Source of the DNA: DASVDK01 sp036381125 [NCBI: Thermodesulfobacteriota bacterium]
GTDB taxonomy: Bacteria > DASVDK01
Direction of reading: 5' to 3'
Length of the DNA stretch: 50,601 nt
Assembly: GCA_036381125.1 (NCBI GenBank)
Contig: DASVDK010000141.1
Span: forward strand, 1 to 50,601
Positions within the stretch are counted from its first letter, which is position 1. Each line of letters begins with the position of its first letter. Shown here in pieces: positions 40,412 through 49,602 of the stretch. Both the position numbers and the translations under genes were made by a program. Below the pieces are notes generated by a model that searched no databases, was not told the origin of the DNA, and worked only from the letters and a program-made list of their open reading frames with translations.

Positions 40412-41902
40412 TCACCTCCCGCTGGCGGACATGGCGGCCTGGACCGCGGCCTCGAGCCGCTCGATCTCGTCGTCGGTCAGCTCCGGGAACTCGGCGCGCC
40501 GGGTCCCGGCGAGCCGGCCGCCGTTGCCCATGCAGAGCTGGACGAAGCGAGACGCCCGACGGTCGGGCATGTCGACGATCTCCTTGACCGCCTCGAGCGC
40601 CCGATCGTACACGGTGACGAAGTCCAGCTCCGCCTCGAGGTCCCGGCGCACCGTGTCGGCCACCCGATCGTACAGGTACTCGGCCAGCGGCGTCGCGTCG
40701 AAGTACCGGTAGAGGTCCGCCGTGTCGTTCTCGACGACCAGCCGCCGCTCCGGCGTGAAGTGCCAGTCGATGCACTCGAAGAGCGGCTTCGAGAAGGTCT
40801 CGAGTGCCGCATCGTAGCTGCGGCGATCGCGCAGGATCGCCGCCGACACCGGGAAGATCGTGCCGGGCGGGCTCATCCCTCGGCGCGCGAGGACATGGTG
40901 GATCAGGAACCGGTGGATCCGGCCGTTGCCGTCCTCGAACGGGTGGATGAAGACGAACGCGAAGGCCGAGACCGCCGCCGCGACGACCGGATCGACGAGG
41001 TCGTCGGCTTCCAGACGGCGCGTAAGGCGCATCCAGGCCGCCATGAGATCGGGAACGTCTTCGGGGCGTGGTGGGATGAACTCCACGGCCTCGCGGTACC
41101 CGGCCGCCACGCCGCCCACCCAGTTCTGGGAGTCGCGCCAGTCGCCGGCCGCGTACCGCGGATCGACGATGACGCCCTGCAGCCGGACGATGGCCGCCTT
41201 GTCCGCGGGGTCGAAGTCGAGTGCGGACCTGAGCGCGGCGACGAACCGCTCGGTCCGGCTCGGGCTCGGCGTCTCCCCCTCGATCGCGAAGGAGGAGCGA
41301 GTCTCCTTCGTATAGAGGTACGCGACCGCCCGCGCCAGCACGGCGGGATCGTACCGGGCGGTCAGGAGGCGGGCCTCGTCGCCGAGGCGCGCGGCCATCG
41401 ACGTCTCGAGCCGGCGGGTGCGCCGGACGACCGGGCAGAGTCCGGCGTCCCCGAGCAGGTTGTCGTTGACGCGGTGTCTGGGGGAGCGGCGCCGGGTCGC
41501 GACGACGTGCCGGTCGGGGTCGAGCGCGTCGACGTAGTTTCCCGTGGTCACGTCGGGAAGGTCGAGGGTGCGGCCCGTGAACGTCTCGTAGAAGAACCAG
41601 GTGCGGCGCGCGAAGGCACCCGTCGGCTCCCGGCGCACCCAGGCGACGATCTCGGTGGGGTCGATGGCCTCGAGCGCCGCGACGAGGACGCGAAGATCGA
41701 CCGGTTCGTGGCGGAGCGCGAACCGCAGGTGAGAGACGGTGGACTCGCCGGGGTCGTACCGCTGCGGAAAGAACTCGACGACGTGGCTGTCGTGGATCTC
41801 CGTCCGGCGCGCACCCGCGACGAGGTAGCTCCGGACCGCCGGAGGCGGAACCCTGAGTCGCAGGCGCTCGCGAAGCGCGGCCTGGCCCAACGCGGTGCTC
41901 AT
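40412..41902 (-). CDS. Fic-family protein (probable AMPylase) with N-terminal inhibitory motif
   Basis: The 496-residue protein has the Fic core HPFEDGNGRIHR at residues 330-341, matching HPFx(D/E)GNGRxxR with the catalytic His. It also has a class II autoinhibitory motif, SFAIEG, at about residues 204-209 (form (S/T)xxxE(G/N)). Fic enzymes usually move AMP onto Ser, Thr or Tyr of a target protein, and the inhibitory Glu blocks ATP. The C-terminal 120 residues are helical (YDRALEAVKEIVDMPDRRAS). The first 150 residues are an uncommon extension. GGGAG precedes the ATG at 41902. It heads a tight operon with the DapF-like and PolX-like genes. Confidence 0.93.
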   Translation of the reverse strand: MSTALGQAALRERLRLRVPPPAVRSYLVAGARRTEIHDSHVVEFFPQRYDPGESTVSHLRFALRHEPVDLRVLVAALEAIDPTEIVAWVRREPTGAFARRTWFFYETFTGRTLDLPDVTTGNYVDALDPDRHVVATRRRSPRHRVNDNLLGDAGLCPVVRRTRRLETSMAARLGDEARLLTARYDPAVLARAVAYLYTKETRSSFAIEGETPSPSRTERFVAALRSALDFDPADKAAIVRLQGVIVDPRYAAGDWRDSQNWVGGVAAGYREAVEFIPPRPEDVPDLMAAWMRLTRRLEADDLVDPVVAAAVSAFAFVFIHPFEDGNGRIHRFLIHHVLARRGMSPPGTIFPVSAAILRDRRSYDAALETFSKPLFECIDWHFTPERRLVVENDTADLYRYFDATPLAEYLYDRVADTVRRDLEAELDFVTVYDRALEAVKEIVDMPDRRASRFVQLCMGNGGRLAGTRRAEFPELTDDEIERLEAAVQAAMSASGR

Positions 41903-42093
41903 CGTGGGGACTCCCTTACGGCCGTGGCAATTTGCTTATTTTGACGCATTGTGATGGAAAATCAATTACAGAGCCGGCTCGGAAGGGCAGGACAGGACTT
42001 TACGGGGTCTCCAGGGATGACAAGGCTCTTATCCGGCAGGAAATACAATTACGGCGACACCCATTGATGGCATATCGATTACATCGCCATCCG
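41903..42093. promoter_or_regulatory. AT-richer intergenic region upstream of fic, with candidate promoter
   Basis: This stretch is much richer in A and T than the rest of the window (for example TTTGCTTATTTTGACGC and ATGGAAAATCAATTAC). On the minus strand TTGATT followed after 16 bases by CAAAAT gives a possible promoter about 45-75 bases before fic. The HD gene stops at 42094, so the region mainly serves fic. No gene or RNA was seen. Confidence 0.4.
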
Positions 42094-43419
42094 TCAGTCG
42101 TCCTCGTCCCGCGCCGCGCCGACGAGCGCCTCGATGGTCGACCGCACCTCGCGGTCCCCGATGCGGTCGGGGAAGCAGAGGCGGATGATGTCGCGGCGAT
42201 CGCGGGCAAGGCCCTCGACCGCGGGCGAGAGGTCGCGGATCTCGACGAAGGCCGGCGTCCGGGCCGGGCGATGGACCGCGATGGTCCCGCCGGGGGAGGC
42301 CTCGGAGTCGGCGCCGTAGGTGCGGTAGGGGGTGTCGGCCGCGCGGTCCACCTGGAGGTAGTAGCGCGGGTCCCCCCCCGCCTGCCGGATGACCTCGCCC
42401 GCCTCGGCGGCGAGCGCCGGCAGGTCCTGGTACCGTGCCGGCGGGACCTCGACGGTCTTGAAGAGGCGCCGGTCGAGGAGGCGCGACGCGAGGTCGGCCA
42501 GGACCGGGTCGGGATCGGCCGCCCACACGCGCATGGCGTGGAGGAGCGTGGCGTCGTCGAGCGCCAGGAAGTCGCGCGGCGCGAGCGAGGCCCCGTCGCC
42601 GAGGGCGCGCCCCAGGGGCGAGCCGGCCGCCGGGAAGGCGAGCGCGCCGCCGCGCGCGAGGTCGACGGCCCGGCCGATCAGCGCCCTGAGCATCACGTCC
42701 GCCGCGCGCACGGTCTTGTGGAAGTAGACCTGCTGGTACATGTGGTGGCGCGCCTGGAGGTAGGCGACCACCGCGAGGTGCCCCTTCTCGTGGACGACGA
42801 TCCGGTCGCCCGCGGGGTCGACCGCGAGCGTCTCGAGGATCCACTCGAGATCGTACTGCCCGTAGGTGACGCCGGTCATGAGCGAGTCGCGCAGGAGGTA
42901 GTCGAAGCGGTCGGCGTCGAGCTGCGACGCGACCAGGTCGGCCAGGAACCGCGGCCGGCCGCCGTGACGCATCCGCTCGGCGACGGCCGCCGGGAGCCGC
43001 GGGTCGAGCGCCGCGAGCCGGCGGTGGAGGGCGCCGTCGGGGTCCTCCACGAGCCGGACGCTCCATCGCTCGTGCCGCTCGCCGACGATGTCCTCGACGA
43101 CGTGGCTGAACGGCCAGTGGCCGACGTCGTGCAGCAGCGCGGCGGCGGCGGTGACGAGCCGGTCCCAGGGGTCGATGGCGTGGTCGCGGCCGAGGCGCGA
43201 GAGGATGCGTCGGGCGACGTGCATGACGCCGACCGAGTGGCTGAAGCGGCTGTGGTCGGCCCCGGCGTACGCGTAGACGGCCAGGCCGAGTTGCCGCACG
43301 CGGCGCAGCCGCTGCACCTCGGGGCAATCGACGAGGTCGATGAGCAGCCGGTCCTCGCGATCGCCCCGGTCGAGGGCGATGATGTTGTGGACCGGATCAC
43401 GGTAGATCTGCGTCGGCAT
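42094..43419 (-). CDS. HD-domain phosphohydrolase (COG1078, dNTPase-like)
   Basis: The 441-residue protein belongs to the YdhJ/SAMHD1-like HD hydrolases. IYRDPVHNIIALDRGDREDR is the typical opening. FSHSVGVMHVARRI and LLHDVGHWPFSHVVED form the H..HD..H metal site. SQLDADRFDYLLRDSLMTGV gives the final conserved Asp, and YLQARHHMYQQVYFHKT follows. Relatives hydrolyse deoxynucleoside triphosphates. Its start (ATG at 43419, or the GTG at 43422) overlaps the SbcC stop, so it is translated with the DNA end-processing operon. A nucleotide-clean-up role at DNA ends is inference. Confidence 0.9.
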   Translation of the reverse strand: MPTQIYRDPVHNIIALDRGDREDRLLIDLVDCPEVQRLRRVRQLGLAVYAYAGADHSRFSHSVGVMHVARRILSRLGRDHAIDPWDRLVTAAAALLHDVGHWPFSHVVEDIVGERHERWSVRLVEDPDGALHRRLAALDPRLPAAVAERMRHGGRPRFLADLVASQLDADRFDYLLRDSLMTGVTYGQYDLEWILETLAVDPAGDRIVVHEKGHLAVVAYLQARHHMYQQVYFHKTVRAADVMLRALIGRAVDLARGGALAFPAAGSPLGRALGDGASLAPRDFLALDDATLLHAMRVWAADPDPVLADLASRLLDRRLFKTVEVPPARYQDLPALAAEAGEVIRQAGGDPRYYLQVDRAADTPYRTYGADSEASPGGTIAVHRPARTPAFVEIRDLSPAVEGLARDRRDIIRLCFPDRIGDREVRSTIEALVGAARDEDD

Positions 43420-46400
43420 CACACCACCCGGTAGACGGACCCGTACTCGGGGTGCTTGGTCACCTCGATCCGGGCCGGGAAGCGGTCCTTGAGGTCCTCG
43501 AGGTGCGTGATGACCAGGATCTTCGCGAAGTCCCCCTCGACGGCCTGGATCGCCTCGACGACCTTCTGCTTGCCGCTGCCGTCCTGGGTGCCGAAGCCCT
43601 CGTCGACGACGAGCGTCTGCAGGCTCGCTCCCGCGCGCCTGGCGAGCAGGCGCGACAGGGCGATCCGCAGCGCGAAGTTCACCCGGAAGGCCTCGCCGCC
43701 CGAGAAGGTCTCGTAGGGCCGCGTCCCCTGCTCGTCCGAGATGCGGATCTCGAGCGTCTCGGCGACGCCGCCGGTCTTCTTGTCCCGCTGCGTCTCGAGC
43801 TTGATCCGCATCGCGTAGTCGGTGAGGCGGCCGAGCAGGCGGTTCGCTTCGTCCTCGATCTCGGGCAGCGCGTTCTCGATGATGATCGCCTGGACGCCGT
43901 TGCGCCCCAGGATCCGCGCGAGGTCCGCGTACGTCCGCCGCGTCTCGCCGAGCGCCTGGACCTGCGCGCGGGCCGTGTCCAGCTCGCGCTGCTTCCGGCC
44001 GAGCTCGGCGAGCCGCGCATCGGCCCGCCCCACCCGCTCGCGCAGGTCGCCCACCTCGCGACGCCGGTCCGCGACCCGCGCCTCGAGCGCGGCGATCTCG
44101 CGCTCCACCTCCGGCAGCCGCGCCGCCTCGGCCAGGCGGGCCGCCCGCTCCTCGGCGAGCCGTGCGGCCAGCTCGCGCGCGGCGCCCGCGTCGGCACGCG
44201 CCTCGGCCTCGGCGGCGCGGGCGCCGGTCACCTCGTGGACGGCCTGCGCCAGCTCGGCGGCCCGCCGCTCGAACGGCTCGTGCTCGGCGAGCGCCCTGCG
44301 GCAGGCGTCGTGCTCGGCGGCGTCGTAGGCCACCTCGGCGATCTCCTCGGCGATGCGCGCCAGCTCGGCTCGCTCGGCCTCGGCGTACGCCTCCGAGGCG
44401 AGCGCGCGGTCGAGGTCGGCCAGCTCCGCCGCCACCGCCGCCAGCTCCTCCCGCAGGCCGGCCGCGTCGCGTCCGGCCTGCTCGAGCCTGGCGGCCCGCA
44501 TCTCGAACGGGCGCATGTCGGCCACCCGCTCGCGCACCCGGTCGTGCGCCGCGCGGTCGTAGCCGAGCCCGGCAAGGGCCGTGCGCGCTTCGGCGAGGGC
44601 TGACCGGACCTCCGGCGCGATCGCGCCGTCGGAGAGGGCCGCGTCGGCGGCACGCACCCGCTCGGCCAGCTCGGCCAGCTCGCCGGCCGCCGCCTCGGCG
44701 TCGGCCACCGCGGCCGCCACGCGGGAGCGCTCCTGCTGGAGCGCCTCGCGCGCCGCCAGCTCGCGGCCGAGCCGCACGTACTCCTCGCGCAGCCGCCGGA
44801 CCTCCCGGTCGAGCGCCGGGGCGATCCGCTCCAGCTCGGCGAGCTTCGCGCGCCGCGGCTCGAGCTCCTCGCGGGTCATCCGCTCCACCACGGCCTCGCG
44901 CCGATCGTCGGGAAGCGGCTGGTCGCAGAGCGGGCAGTCCCCCGCGGCCTGCCGGAGGTCCGCGAGGCGCGCCTCGACGGCCTGGATCTCGCCGGTGAGC
45001 CGCGTGACCTGGTCGGGGATGGCCTCGAACCGCGTCCGCGCCGCCGTGCCCTGCTCGAAGACCTCCTCGCGCCGACGCGCCGCGACGTCGAGCGCCGCGA
45101 GCTGGCGGTCGATCGCCGCAAGCCGGGCGCGTTGCTCGCCGGCTCCCTCGGCGCGCCGCGTCAGGTCGGCCAGACGCGTGGCGAGCCGCTCGCGCTCGAG
45201 CCGCCGCGCCATCTCCGCCTCGGCCACCCGGCGCTCGAGGTCAGCCGCGAGGCTCGTGAGGCGCAACGACTCCTCGAGCCGTCCGGCGAACGCACGCTCC
45301 TCGCCTTCGGCGGCGCGGAGGGCCTCGAGCCCGGCCTCGATCTCGTCGCGCGCCGCCAGGAGCCCCTCGGCCTCGGCGAGGCGGCCGGCGAGCCCGGCGT
45401 GGGCCTCGGCCACCGTCGCGCGCCGCACCTCGATCCGGCTCCTCGCCTCGGCGACCGCGGCTGCGAGCCGGGTCCGCCTGGCGTCGAGGGCCCGCTCGCG
45501 CTGGAGGCGCTCGGCCATCGCCTGCTCGGCCGCCCTCAGCTCGCGCAGGCGGGCGAGCCCGGCCTCGATGCCCGGAGCCTCCGCGACGACGCGCTCGTAG
45601 GCGGCCACCCGGGCCGCCTCTCGTGCGGCCCGCGCCTGCGACTCGTCGGCCCGGCGCAGCGCCTCGTCGATCCGCTCGCCGAGCCTCGCGGCGTCGGCCT
45701 CCGCCTGGGCGAGCGCCGCGCGGGCGGCACGGGCGGCCGCGAGCGACGCCTCGTCGGCCGCCAGGGCCGCCTCGGCCGCAGAGAGGTCCGCCGCGAGGCG
45801 CTCGCGCTCGGCCTCGGCCGCCGGGCGGTCGGCCAGCGCCGCCTCGAGCGCGGCGATGCTACGGTTCGCGGCGGCTACGACCTCCTCGGCCTCCCGCTGC
45901 TTCGCCCGGGCCCTCGCCTCGAGGTCGTCGAAGACGCCGAGGGAGAGGATCTCGCCGAGGATCCGCTTGCGCTCGGCCGGCGTCTTCTGCGTGAAGGCGT
46001 CGGCGCGCCCCTGCAGGAGGAACGAGGCGTTGACGAACGTCTCGTAGTCGAGGCGCAGGACCTCGGCGATCCGCTCCTCGGTCTCGCGGATGCCGGTGCC
46101 GGTGAGGGACCGGAAGGCGCCGGTCGCCGGGTCCCGGACCTGGAACTGGAGGTCGGAGACGCCGGTCTTGCGCGAGATGTCGCGCTTGCGGATCACGCGG
46201 TAGACCGCGCCGTCCAGCTCGAACTCGAACTCGACCCACATCTCCGTCTGGCCGCGGCGGACCAGGTCGTCGGCGCCGGCGCGCGCCTTGCCGAAGAGGC
46301 TCCAGGTGATGGCGTCGAGGAGGGCGCTCTTGCCGTGGCCGTTGTCGCCGGTGAGGCACGCCACGTGGATCGCGGAGAAGTCGAGCGGCTCGACCCGGTC

Positions 46401-46445
46401 GCCGTAGGAGAGGAAGTTGCGCAGGGCGAGGCGTCTGGGGATCAT
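43419..46445 (-). CDS. sbcC: SbcC/Rad50-type double-strand-break repair ATPase
   Basis: The 1008-residue SMC-like ATPase partners SbcD. LRNFLSYGDRVEPLDFSAIH is the N-terminal start, and LTGDNGHGKSALLDAITWSL holds Walker A. Long Ala/Glu/Arg coiled coils run from about residue 190 to 830. The zinc hook CPLC lies near residue 503 in GDCPLCDQPLPDD. The C-terminal lobe carries the ABC signature ETFSGGEAFRVNFALRIALS and Walker B LQTLVVDEGFGTQD. The complex tethers and trims broken DNA ends. The start overlaps the SbcD stop (ATGA). Many other-frame frames in this region are shadows of the GC-rich coiled coil. Confidence 0.96.
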   Translation of the reverse strand: MIPRRLALRNFLSYGDRVEPLDFSAIHVACLTGDNGHGKSALLDAITWSLFGKARAGADDLVRRGQTEMWVEFEFELDGAVYRVIRKRDISRKTGVSDLQFQVRDPATGAFRSLTGTGIRETEERIAEVLRLDYETFVNASFLLQGRADAFTQKTPAERKRILGEILSLGVFDDLEARARAKQREAEEVVAAANRSIAALEAALADRPAAEAERERLAADLSAAEAALAADEASLAAARAARAALAQAEADAARLGERIDEALRRADESQARAAREAARVAAYERVVAEAPGIEAGLARLRELRAAEQAMAERLQRERALDARRTRLAAAVAEARSRIEVRRATVAEAHAGLAGRLAEAEGLLAARDEIEAGLEALRAAEGEERAFAGRLEESLRLTSLAADLERRVAEAEMARRLERERLATRLADLTRRAEGAGEQRARLAAIDRQLAALDVAARRREEVFEQGTAARTRFEAIPDQVTRLTGEIQAVEARLADLRQAAGDCPLCDQPLPDDRREAVVERMTREELEPRRAKLAELERIAPALDREVRRLREEYVRLGRELAAREALQQERSRVAAAVADAEAAAGELAELAERVRAADAALSDGAIAPEVRSALAEARTALAGLGYDRAAHDRVRERVADMRPFEMRAARLEQAGRDAAGLREELAAVAAELADLDRALASEAYAEAERAELARIAEEIAEVAYDAAEHDACRRALAEHEPFERRAAELAQAVHEVTGARAAEAEARADAGAARELAARLAEERAARLAEAARLPEVEREIAALEARVADRRREVGDLRERVGRADARLAELGRKQRELDTARAQVQALGETRRTYADLARILGRNGVQAIIIENALPEIEDEANRLLGRLTDYAMRIKLETQRDKKTGGVAETLEIRISDEQGTRPYETFSGGEAFRVNFALRIALSRLLARRAGASLQTLVVDEGFGTQDGSGKQKVVEAIQAVEGDFAKILVITHLEDLKDRFPARIEVTKHPEYGSVYRVV

Positions 46446-47728
46446 CGCGGGAGGGTCGCCTCGTCGCGCTCGCGCAAGAGGTCCCGGAGGGCCTCGAGGA
46501 GGCGATCGCGGCGCGGCAAGAGGTCGGGCTGGGACTCGATGTACCGCTCCACGGCGTCCGCCGGACCGAGGCGCTCGGTGAGCCGACTGTCGCGCGAGCG
46601 GACCGCCTCGCCCGTCACCTCCCGCGCGATGCCGGCCAGGTAGTAGACCCCCGCCTCGTCGAGCCGGCGGCGGATGGGCCGGTCGTCGAACGTCTCGCGT
46701 CCCGCCCGGACGGTGCAGAGCACGCGCACGACCGCGTCGCGCAGCCCGCCGCCCGGTCCGTGCTCCCGCTCGCGCGCGGCGAGGCAGGCGCCGATCGCCG
46801 CCTCGGGGTCGGGCGCCTCCGCGTCGAGGTCGAGCCGCAGCGTCACGAAGGGCCTCGCGGGCAGCTTCACGAACTCGTACGACGCGCGCCCCCGCTCGAC
46901 CTCCACCATGCAGAAGCCCTTCTCCTCGCGCTCCTCGCCGAAGTCGATCCGCTCGATGGAGCCCGGGTAGACCACCGGCGGCTGCCGGCCCTCGTTGAGA
47001 TCCTGGTGGCGGTGGATGTGGCCGAGCGCCACGTAGTCCCACGCCGAGCGGCCATGCGCGTCGCGCACGTCGATCGCGCCGTACGGAATCACCAGGTCGT
47101 GCCCGACCATGACGCCTCGCTCGCTCCCGAAGACCGCCCCGCCGACCGAGCCGTGATAGGCGAGGACGGTCGGCAGGTTCGGGTCGAGCTGCGACGCGAG
47201 CTCCCGCAGCGCGTGCTCGCACTTCTCCGCCATCGCCCGGTTCACCTCCTCGACCGGCAGGCTCTTGTAGGCGTCCTTGTCGAGGAGGAAGGCGCGGCTC
47301 ACGTACGGGAGCGCGGCGACCTGGAGCGGGCCGTGGAACGTCTCGATGACCTTGACGCCGGGCCGCTCGAAGAGGGTGAGGCGGGCGACGCCGAGGCTGC
47401 CGAAGACGGCGAGCGCGTGGGCGCGGCCGATGGCGTTCGGCGTATCGTGGTTGCCGAGGACGATGACGACCGGGATGCGCCGGTCGAGGACCTTCCTGAG
47501 GCAGCTCGCGAACTCGCGCTGGTGCGTGGCCTGGGGGTCGCGCGTCCTGAAGCAGTCGCCGGCGATGAGGACGAGGTCGACGTCTCGCTCGAGGGCGTGG
47601 TCGATGGCCCGCCCGAACTGCTCGCGGAAGTCGACGAGCCGGCGGTTCATCCCGGTCGCCGGGTCGATCCGGCCGTAGTTCTCCATCCCGAAGTGGAGAT
47701 CGGCCGTATGGAGGAGCCGGATCGGCAT
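46442..47728 (-). CDS. sbcD: SbcD/Mre11-type DNA exonuclease
   Basis: The 428-residue nuclease has all phosphodiesterase motifs of Mre11/SbcD: LLHTADLHFGMENYGRIDP, LVLIAGDCFRTRDP, VVIVLGNHDTPNAIGRAHAL, LAYHGSVGG, and YVALGHIHRHQDL. The family's metal-binding Asp, His and Asn are present. The C-terminal region (SDSRLTERLGPADAVERYIE as printed in SRDSRLTERLG) is the Rad50-binding helix area. It degrades and opens DNA ends with SbcC, whose start overlaps its stop. The ATG at 47728 is the family start. HerA lies 137 bases upstream on the same strand, giving the archaeal-style Mre11-Rad50-HerA-NurA set. Confidence 0.95.
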   Translation of the reverse strand: MPIRLLHTADLHFGMENYGRIDPATGMNRRLVDFREQFGRAIDHALERDVDLVLIAGDCFRTRDPQATHQREFASCLRKVLDRRIPVVIVLGNHDTPNAIGRAHALAVFGSLGVARLTLFERPGVKVIETFHGPLQVAALPYVSRAFLLDKDAYKSLPVEEVNRAMAEKCEHALRELASQLDPNLPTVLAYHGSVGGAVFGSERGVMVGHDLVIPYGAIDVRDAHGRSAWDYVALGHIHRHQDLNEGRQPPVVYPGSIERIDFGEEREEKGFCMVEVERGRASYEFVKLPARPFVTLRLDLDAEAPDPEAAIGACLAAREREHGPGGGLRDAVVRVLCTVRAGRETFDDRPIRRRLDEAGVYYLAGIAREVTGEAVRSRDSRLTERLGPADAVERYIESQPDLLPRRDRLLEALRDLLRERDEATLPR

Positions 47729-47817
47729 TATCCGCGGGGGCCCGCTCCGCCGCGGCCCCGCCGTGTGTCTGCTCGCATCGCCCCCGCACCCCCGCGCGCC
47801 CACCGGCATGACACGCA

Positions 47818-47834
47818 GCCTGCCGAAGGCAGGC
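47818..47834 (-). terminator. Perfect 7-bp hairpin between herA and sbcD
   Basis: GCCTGCC and GGCAGGC flank three bases in the 137-base gap between herA and sbcD. No T-run follows, so it is a weak terminator or attenuator at most, or an RNA processing site that sets the ratio between the two halves of the operon. Confidence 0.35.
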
Positions 47835-47865
47835 GTTTCGCGAGCCGGGGCCGCGCCTGGCGATT

Positions 47866-49602
47866 CTACCGACTGCCGAAGAGGTCGTCGATGGCCCGGG
47901 CGCCCCGGCTGCCCCGGCTCGGCTCCTCGTCCTCGGCCCCCATCGCCCTGTAGAACGCCGCGTCGTAGTCGCGCGTGCGGATCACCACCGGCATCGGCAC
48001 CGCGTGCCCCATGAGGAGCGCCTGCTGCCGGGTGTCGAGCGAGGCGAGCACCGAGCGGAGCCACTGCGCGTTCGAGACGCCGGTGAGGACCGCGGCGATG
48101 TCCTTCTCGTCGGAGAGGAGCGCCGTTACGCGGGTGCCGAGCTGGGAGAGGATCTCGTCGTCGATCCCCGAGGGGCGCTGGTCGACGACGAGCAGCGACA
48201 CGAAGTACTTCCGGAGCTCGCGTGCGATCGTGCCGAAGATCGTCTGGCGCGCCGCCTGCGGGTTCAGGAACTTGTGCGCCTCCTCGATGGTGATGACGAG
48301 CGGGTGCGGCCTGTCCTGCGGCCGCTTGGTGGCGAGGTAGGTCTCGGTCTTGCGCACGTAGCGCTCGCGGATCTCGCGGGTGAGGATGTTCGCCACCAGC
48401 ATGTAGACGAGCAGATCCGTGCGCGTGCCGAACTCGAGGACGACGTGCTGGCGCCGATCGAGCGCCTCCATGATCCGATCGACCGCGTCGTCGGGCGCCC
48501 GCGGCACCAGGAAGTCGAGGCGCTTGAGGCGCGACAGCTTGCGGTGCACCGCGGCGAACGACTCGGCGTGCGCGCCGAGGTCCCTGGCGAGGTCGCGGAC
48601 CTCCTCGGCCCCCATGCCGAGGAGCCGCTCGAGCCACTCCGACCCGTACTGCGCCTGGACGAGGTAGAGCGAGTCGGCCGCGGTCGGGTTGAGGTTCAGC
48701 TCGTCGGCGAGCGGGAGGATGTCCTCCACGTCGATCCGGTCGTAGGGGATCTTGACCTCGACGTCGGGCGAGACGCCGCGGCGCCGGGACGACTCGGGGT
48801 CGAGGCTGAAGACCGCGACGCGCGACGCCCCGAAGAGCTGCCGGAGCCCCTTGGCCTCGGCGTGGTCCCCTTCGCGCCGCGCCCCCCAGCCGTACTCGGA
48901 GTGCATGTCGAAGACGAGCGCCGACGCCTTGCCGCTCTTCACGAGCCCGGAGAGGATGAGCCGGGTGAGGAACGTCTTGCCGGTGCCGGTGCGGCCGAAG
49001 ATGCCGTTGCTGCGCTCGACGAAGCGGTCGAGGTCGAGGCAGACGGGGGTCTCCATGTCGAGCGGCCGGCCGATGTGGTAGTAGCGGCGGTCCTGCTCCT
49101 CGCTCCCGAAGACGAGGTTGACGTCGGCTTCGGTCGCCTCGGCAACGATCGAGAAGTGCCTCGGCACGGTCTTGACGATCTGCGTCGTGGAGGGCAACGC
49201 GCCCCCGAGACCGCCGGAAGGCCGAGCCGCCTCCCCCGACACCCCCCGATCGGCCGCCCGGCCGGAGCCCTCGCTCCCTGCCCTCGTGTCGTCCTTGCCC
49301 GGCAGCATGAGCATCGGCTTCAGCATAACGGTCCCGTACGTGCTCGTGCCCGAGAGGACCTGGCGCATGAGCGCGTCGGCCTCGTCGTCCTGGGCGGCCG
49401 GCGGGTCGACGAGGATGGCGGGATTCGTGGCGTCGAGCCGCACGTCGGTGATCATGCAGAAGAAGGCCGACTTCTCGCCCTCGATCACGACGAACTTCCC
49501 GGCGCGGACGTCCTCGACCGACTCCCCCTCGTCGAGCCGCATCTCGAGCCCCTCGGTGAGGGAGCCCCGCACGATCACGCCGATCCGACGGCGCTCGCTC
49601 AT
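47866..49602 (-). CDS. herA: HerA-type hexameric DNA translocase/helicase (DUF87)
   Basis: The 578-residue ATPase has an N-terminal HAS-barrel part (GVIVRGSLTEGLEMRLDEGE, then KFVVIEGEKSAFFCMITDV). A low-complexity linker of about 40 residues follows (near 102-140). The RecA/FtsK-like core has Walker A GRTGTGKT (203-210), ALVFDMHSEYG, the Walker B region HPLVITIEEAHKF, and VDQRPSGIDDEILSQLGTRV. HerA pumps DNA into NurA during end resection. Some HerA relatives serve in phage defence, but the full NurA-Mre11-Rad50 neighbourhood argues for repair. Its start overlaps the small upstream gene (ATGA). The linker is longer than in archaeal HerA. Confidence 0.93.
   Translation of the reverse strand: MSERRRIGVIVRGSLTEGLEMRLDEGESVEDVRAGKFVVIEGEKSAFFCMITDVRLDATNPAILVDPPAAQDDEADALMRQVLSGTSTYGTVMLKPMLMLPGKDDTRAGSEGSGRAADRGVSGEAARPSGGLGGALPSTTQIVKTVPRHFSIVAEATEADVNLVFGSEEQDRRYYHIGRPLDMETPVCLDLDRFVERSNGIFGRTGTGKTFLTRLILSGLVKSGKASALVFDMHSEYGWGARREGDHAEAKGLRQLFGASRVAVFSLDPESSRRRGVSPDVEVKIPYDRIDVEDILPLADELNLNPTAADSLYLVQAQYGSEWLERLLGMGAEEVRDLARDLGAHAESFAAVHRKLSRLKRLDFLVPRAPDDAVDRIMEALDRRQHVVLEFGTRTDLLVYMLVANILTREIRERYVRKTETYLATKRPQDRPHPLVITIEEAHKFLNPQAARQTIFGTIARELRKYFVSLLVVDQRPSGIDDEILSQLGTRVTALLSDEKDIAAVLTGVSNAQWLRSVLASLDTRQQALLMGHAVPMPVVIRTRDYDAAFYRAMGAEDEEPSRGSRGARAIDDLFGSR

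Noticed and set aside
47818-47834. Strong intrinsic terminator between herA and sbcD
   Set aside because: The hairpin is perfect but short and lacks a T-run, so it is listed only as a weak candidate.
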